A stretch of 50,216 nt of DNA from Solobacterium sp. (GTDB lineage Bacteria; Bacillota_I; Bacilli_A; Erysipelotrichales; Erysipelotrichaceae), in the NCBI GenBank assembly GCA_017941735.1, contig JAGAVW010000014.1:1-50216 (forward strand), read 5' to 3'. Shown piece by piece: positions 45,844 through 50,216 of this stretch (position 1 is its first letter; every line of letters begins with the position of its first letter). The notes below the pieces were generated by a model. The model made no database searches and was not told the origin of the DNA. It worked only from the letters and a program-made list of their open reading frames with translations. The position numbers and the translations under genes were made by a program.

Positions 45844-48800
45844 TTAATATGCAACTACTGCATTTGCATTTATACCGTTTATTATACTTCTCAATCCAGT
45901 CCAAACATTAGGATCTTCAAAGATATCAGATAAGCTTCCGTTATCAGTGAATGGCGTATCCATTAACACCTTGAGGTCTAACATCACTCCGTTTTGCACA
46001 AAATATTCAATAACCTGATTCACGAAATAGATTTGTTTACTATTCAAACAATTATCATTAATATATTCTGCAAATGCTTCTTTAGCAGCATTCATATTCA
46101 ACCCAGTAATACTTCTTACAAATTCACCTAAAGGTATTGAGGAGTATTTTTTATCGTAATCCTCTTTAGTACCAATTTCTTCCCATAAAAGACGCTCTAA
46201 TTCCTTCATATCTTTTTTATCTATTGGTATATTATTTTTGATTTTAAAAATTGTTTCATTATCTTCGTGAGCTCTTAAATAGTATTCTACCGCTTTTTTG
46301 TAATCAATTAATTCATCATTAATTTCTGCGTATTTTATCTCTATTGATGTAAATTCATCAGTAAAATTAGTCTCATAATTAACACCTTTCTTTTCAATGT
46401 ACTTAATGAGATTTCTTAGACAGATTCTTATATTTTCTAAATCTTCAATTCCTGCTTCATCAAGGAAATTATTATGCACAATACTTTCAATTAATTCTTT
46501 TTGCTTTACAACTTCAGGAATTGTCCCTATCTCAGAAAGAGCTATAGCTTTTCTTCTAACATCCGACTTCTGTCTTCTGCTGTTTTGAGACGCTAGCAAA
46601 GCATATTCAATACTATAAATAAGATAATCAAATCTCATTGCTTTTGGATCATCTTCATCTGGCTGAATAAGTCTTACTAATTCTTCTTGCATTACTAAAG
46701 TATCTTCAAAAGAAATCGTTTGATATGATTCGGAATTTGAATAAATATCTACATATTTAAGGTGCTGTCTTACAGCAAAGTTATCACGATTTAAATCTTT
46801 TATTTTCTCTATGTTTTCTTCAACCAATCTTTGTCTGTGTGCTTTTAAGAAGTCGGTTTGATATTCAAGGCTTTGAAGTTTAGAGCATATTCTAGCTTTT
46901 ACAAGGAATAATGCACCTTGCAAAGGTAATGTATTTGGTATTTCTTTTCCATTGCCAAGTCTAAAAAACTCAAAATTTCCGCATAAATCAAAAATGTAGA
47001 ACTCTTCTTTATCATTACCATCAAGTAATCCTTCGCAAAGTCTAGTGCCTCTACCAATCATTTGCCACATCTTAGCTTTACTCATTACTCTCTTAAAGAA
47101 GACTAGATTAAGAATTTCAGGGACATCTATTCCTGTATCTAACATATCGACAGATATAGCTATCCTTGGTAGTTTATTTGCATCATAGAATTTCTCTATT
47201 AATGAATCTGCATATTTTATATGATTATCTATTACTTCAGCGTATCCTACCAAATTTTGGTATTGCTTATTAAATCTTTCTAAAATAAATTCGGCATGTT
47301 TGTGATTTTTAGCAAATATAATTGTCTTACCAAGATTTTCCCCATGATCAACTCGAATACCTTTTTCCCATAGCAAGCTAAGCGCATTGTCGATAGTATC
47401 TTTATTAAAAATCCAAGTATTTAATGCAGCTGAGTCAATCTCTTCAGGAAGATATCCATCTTCATCAGCAAATGTTCCTTCATATTCAGCTTGTTCTTCT
47501 GGAGTTAAATCTGCATATGTTATTCCTTCGGTCACAAATTTTAAAGGAGCTTCTACTGAAACATATGGAACCAAATAGTGATCACTTACAGCCTGACCTA
47601 ACTCATATCCATAAGTTGGTACACCAGCTTCTAAATCAAATATTTCATATGTATTTTTATCAATTTCATCTTTTGGTGTAGCTGTTAAACCTACTAAAGG
47701 TGCATCAAAATAATTAAATATTTCTTGGTATTTGTTATAAATCGATCTATGAGCTTCATCGCAGATTATCAAATCAAAATGACCACTCGTATATAATTTA
47801 CCTTCATTATCATGAACTTCATCAATGCAGTTCATGATTGTTGGATAAGTTGAAAATACGCAATGCGCATCATAATTATCTTTATCTTCAACTAGATTTA
47901 CTGTGGTGATATTAGGCAGAAGATTAACAAAAGCTCTTTTTGCTTGTCTAACTAACTGTTTTCTGTCTGCCAAGAAAAGGACGTTTTTAATCCAACCACG
48001 TTTTAATAAAACATCTACAAGTCCTATTACTGTTCTAGTTTTACCTGATCCAGTAGCCATCACAAGCAACGCTTTTCTTCTGTTTTCAGCATCAAAACTT
48101 TCACACACTCTTTTAATAGCTTCTATTTGGTAATATCTTCCTGCAATGTTTTCATTTACTTGAATGTTATCTAATTTAGACTTCATTATTCTTAAATTGA
48201 ATAATTTTTCTAAATCTCTCTTTGAATAAAAAGCGGCTACTGGTCTCTCTTGATATTGACCATCAATTATGCGATGCTCAAAACCATTAGATAAAAAGAT
48301 AATTGGTCTTCTACCATATTTTCTTTCTAAAGCATCTGCATATAATTTTGCTTGCTCTCTGCCTTTTGACACATCAACACATGTCTTTTTTGCCTCAATT
48401 AGCGCAATAGGTCTCCCATCGCTTCCAAATAATGTGTAATCAACATAACCTAAGCCGGTTGTATTAGGCATTCCTTCAACTTCTAGTTCATCAATCCAAT
48501 CCTTATGATTTATCCACCCCACATCAGTAAGCATGGTATCTATGTATATTTTTCTCGTCTTATATTCAGAAATATCTAATGGATGCGCGACATAAGAATC
48601 TTGTTTAGATTCTCTAAACAAAGAAAGTTGTTGTCTTAGATTCTTATTTTCTTCAATTAAAGTATCCAAATCAATATCTGGAAGATTTTCGCTTTCATTT
48701 TCTTCTTCAACTTGATCTAAAAGATTATAATCAAATGAAGTTTCTTCATACTTATCGGAATAACAATATGCTACATAATCTAAAAACCACCACAAGTTTT

Positions 48801-49134
48801 CCAAACACAGCTCAGCTTGTTCCTTTGTTATTTTTTTATTACTATGTGCAGCAATATTGCCAATTTTTCTTATATAATCCATACGTTTAAGAATACTGTC
48901 GTCTACAATATCCTTAAATTCATTAGTATTCATTAATGTCACTAATGTGTCTTGATATGGTTTTTCCAAGTCTCTATCTACCGAATACATCCATTTCACA
49001 GCAAATTCCATAGCTTTTCTGCAATTTAAAATACTTGCCTCTTTATCAATGTTAAGTATTTTTTCCGCAGAGATAGCTATGTCTGAAAATGTATTGAACT
49101 TAGACTCTTTTTTTAAAAAATCAAAGTTTCCCAT
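45844..49134 (-). CDS. hsdR: type I restriction enzyme R subunit
   Basis: 1096 aa. N-terminal DUF4145-like helices (1-150) and a coiled segment, then the PD-(D/E)xK nuclease with Asp232 (GLGYVDYTLF) and Glu247-Ala-Lys249 (IALIEAKK). The SF2 helicase follows: Walker A MATGSGKT (359-366), DEAHRS (about 450), GLTATP, and motif VI QMIGRGTRL. The C-terminus is EcoEI-like. HsdR translocates DNA and cuts it when the target is unmethylated. It overlaps hsdS by 22 nt. Confidence 0.97.
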   Translation of the reverse strand: MGNFDFLKKESKFNTFSDIAISAEKILNIDKEASILNCRKAMEFAVKWMYSVDRDLEKPYQDTLVTLMNTNEFKDIVDDSILKRMDYIRKIGNIAAHSNKKITKEQAELCLENLWWFLDYVAYCYSDKYEETSFDYNLLDQVEEENESENLPDIDLDTLIEENKNLRQQLSLFRESKQDSYVAHPLDISEYKTRKIYIDTMLTDVGWINHKDWIDELEVEGMPNTTGLGYVDYTLFGSDGRPIALIEAKKTCVDVSKGREQAKLYADALERKYGRRPIIFLSNGFEHRIIDGQYQERPVAAFYSKRDLEKLFNLRIMKSKLDNIQVNENIAGRYYQIEAIKRVCESFDAENRRKALLVMATGSGKTRTVIGLVDVLLKRGWIKNVLFLADRKQLVRQAKRAFVNLLPNITTVNLVEDKDNYDAHCVFSTYPTIMNCIDEVHDNEGKLYTSGHFDLIICDEAHRSIYNKYQEIFNYFDAPLVGLTATPKDEIDKNTYEIFDLEAGVPTYGYELGQAVSDHYLVPYVSVEAPLKFVTEGITYADLTPEEQAEYEGTFADEDGYLPEEIDSAALNTWIFNKDTIDNALSLLWEKGIRVDHGENLGKTIIFAKNHKHAEFILERFNKQYQNLVGYAEVIDNHIKYADSLIEKFYDANKLPRIAISVDMLDTGIDVPEILNLVFFKRVMSKAKMWQMIGRGTRLCEGLLDGNDKEEFYIFDLCGNFEFFRLGNGKEIPNTLPLQGALFLVKARICSKLQSLEYQTDFLKAHRQRLVEENIEKIKDLNRDNFAVRQHLKYVDIYSNSESYQTISFEDTLVMQEELVRLIQPDEDDPKAMRFDYLIYSIEYALLASQNSRRQKSDVRRKAIALSEIGTIPEVVKQKELIESIVHNNFLDEAGIEDLENIRICLRNLIKYIEKKGVNYETNFTDEFTSIEIKYAEINDELIDYKKAVEYYLRAHEDNETIFKIKNNIPIDKKDMKELERLLWEEIGTKEDYDKKYSSIPLGEFVRSITGLNMNAAKEAFAEYINDNCLNSKQIYFVNQVIEYFVQNGVMLDLKVLMDTPFTDNGSLSDIFEDPNVWTGLRSIINGINANAVVAY

Positions 49135-50186
49135 ACATATATTTTACAGAATTGAAAAAGGTTTGTTAATATAGCAAATTTTGATTTGTAGACTTGTTTA
49201 ACAAAAGACTCAAATTTATTGAGCATCTTTTTCTCTGGAACAATGACGTTCAAATCTGATAGTATTTTCAGATTTATGTTTTTTTGAGCAACTTGGGGTG
49301 CTTGCTCCTCAAGTATCTTTTGGAAGAAACCAAACCAATAGTGCATATATAACGCACTGACTTCATTGTAAGGGACAAATCCAACAACGCTATCAGGGAA
49401 GCAAACATCAAAAGTCATTATGGCTGTCTGCGCTATGTTGGCTGCGATTGTGATACACAGCGTACCTGCTTTCCACATTCTGCTTTGTTTTAGGCCAAGT
49501 TCAGAATATGTACTATGATATTCAGTAATATACAATCCAGCTGCTGAAACCTCTCCAGTCTGGATTAAAGGATACGGACCGTCTAACAACTCTGGAGCGT
49601 TTCTTGGCCTGTGCTGTGATCTGCCTCGATCCAGAGATCCAAGCTCAGACAGTTTTTTTATTGGCAACCCAAAAGGATTGCTTTCCGGATCCCCAAACAT
49701 CTCGACAAATCGGGATTTGACGAGATTACTTAATAATTCTAATTCTTTGTTTTTTTTATCAAATGTATTAGAGATACGATTTAAAATACTGATAATAAAA
49801 TCCTGCTCTTTTAAATCTGGAAAACTATTTATTTGGATGTTTTCAATGTAATTTTTGTTTGTGTGTTTTAATCCTGCACCTTTAAATCCTTGCTCAAGAA
49901 TATGGAAATTACTAAGAAGATAATAGTACAGATACTTTGTTCTCACATTGTTTTTCACTTTAATAGTAAGCGTATCTGTAGATGTAGCAAATTTTCCATT
50001 GAAATAATGCAAAGTTGCATTACCGCCTGTTCCCATGATTAAATATTCACCATCGAATTGATATTCAAAATATCTTTTGCTTGTATCTTCGCTTGAAGAA
50101 AAAAACTGATAATTACCAACTGCACTAGCCTCACCAGCTTTGATCTTTGACTTTGATTCAAAAGAAATAATATCTTTTAATAGCAT
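49113..50186 (-). CDS. hsdS: type I restriction specificity subunit
   Basis: 357 aa. First target-recognition domain about 1-120, central helix IISILNRISNTFDKKNKELELLSNLVKSRFVEMFGDP (conserved part QDFIISILNRISNTFDKKNK), second domain about 165-310, and the C-terminal helix NKFESFVKQVYKSKFAI. The protein ends LTNLFQFCKIYVWETLIF, shorter and unlike the usual end of the last helix. The DNA of the second domain (about 49250-49700) is clearly more GC-rich than the rest, suggesting a swapped module. The start at 50186 has AGGGATG upstream; hsdM is expected beyond the window edge. Confidence 0.92.
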   Translation of the reverse strand: MLLKDIISFESKSKIKAGEASAVGNYQFFSSSEDTSKRYFEYQFDGEYLIMGTGGNATLHYFNGKFATSTDTLTIKVKNNVRTKYLYYYLLSNFHILEQGFKGAGLKHTNKNYIENIQINSFPDLKEQDFIISILNRISNTFDKKNKELELLSNLVKSRFVEMFGDPESNPFGLPIKKLSELGSLDRGRSQHRPRNAPELLDGPYPLIQTGEVSAAGLYITEYHSTYSELGLKQSRMWKAGTLCITIAANIAQTAIMTFDVCFPDSVVGFVPYNEVSALYMHYWFGFFQKILEEQAPQVAQKNINLKILSDLNVIVPEKKMLNKFESFVKQVYKSKFAILTNLFQFCKIYVWETLIF

Positions 50187-50194
50187 AATTCATC

Positions 50195-50216
50195 CCTACA
50201 AATCTAGATTTGTAGG
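50195..50216. repeat. 22-bp palindrome upstream of hsdS
   Basis: CCTACAAATCTAGATTTGTAGG is perfectly self-complementary and lies 8 nt before the hsdS ATG, touching its ribosome site. CTACAAATC also occurs within the 3' part of hsdS (around 49183-49191). Confidence 0.7.

Overview
The window is a low-GC Gram-positive (Bacillota) chromosome, most like an Erysipelotrichia-type gut or oral anaerobe. The evidence is AT-rich DNA, Firmicute-type rRNA leader and promoters, ECF vitamin transport, TPP and Mn2+ riboswitches, lipobox proteins, a sortase-type surface protein and BspA/DUF285 repeats. The 16S fragment is too short for a species call.

Layout of the chromosomal part (1-38.4 kb). A 16S rRNA 5' end with tandem promoters opens the window. 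Next come a DUF402/M20/phosphoesterase operon, thiT behind a TPP riboswitch, and an orphan PTS-EIIB/DUF3783/PfkB/AAC(3)-like operon divergent from a MntR/DtxR regulator. rplM-rpsI follow, then a Mn2+ (yybP-ykoY) riboswitch in front of an SPFH protein and a Cys/His-rich membrane protein. The ecfA1-ecfA2-ecfT-truA operon supplies the motor that ThiT would use. A Ktr-type K+ transporter operon carries a small membrane protein and a shortened KdpD with KdpE. Further right are a P-loop protein, a glycerol-3-phosphate dehydrogenase-like trio, a BspA-like adhesin with a poly-G promoter, glycan genes, a GH9 cellulase, GtrA, two lipoproteins, a STAS-HAD fusion, thyA-folA, and a peroxide-defence operon under a 31-bp palindrome.

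From about 38.4 kb to the right edge lies an integrative mobilizable element. It sits at the 5' half of a split tRNA-Arg(CCT), next to a complete tRNA-Arg(CCT). It carries a tyrosine integrase, excisionase, a candidate structured RNA, Tn916 orf7/orf8-like regulators, a likely oriT, MobC and a MOBP relaxase. Its cargo is a DUF262/HNH gene, hsdR and hsdS; hsdM and the right end are outside the window.

Most noteworthy: the Mn2+ riboswitch with a readable antiterminator controlling an SPFH gene; a G10 tract exactly in the spacer of the adhesin promoter; the KdpDE-Ktr operon with an unannotated 50-aa membrane protein; the STAS-HAD fusion; a double sugar transferase whose first copy has lost the catalytic Glu; and the structured intergenic region in the mobile element. 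All functional statements come from reading the sequence; no database search was run.
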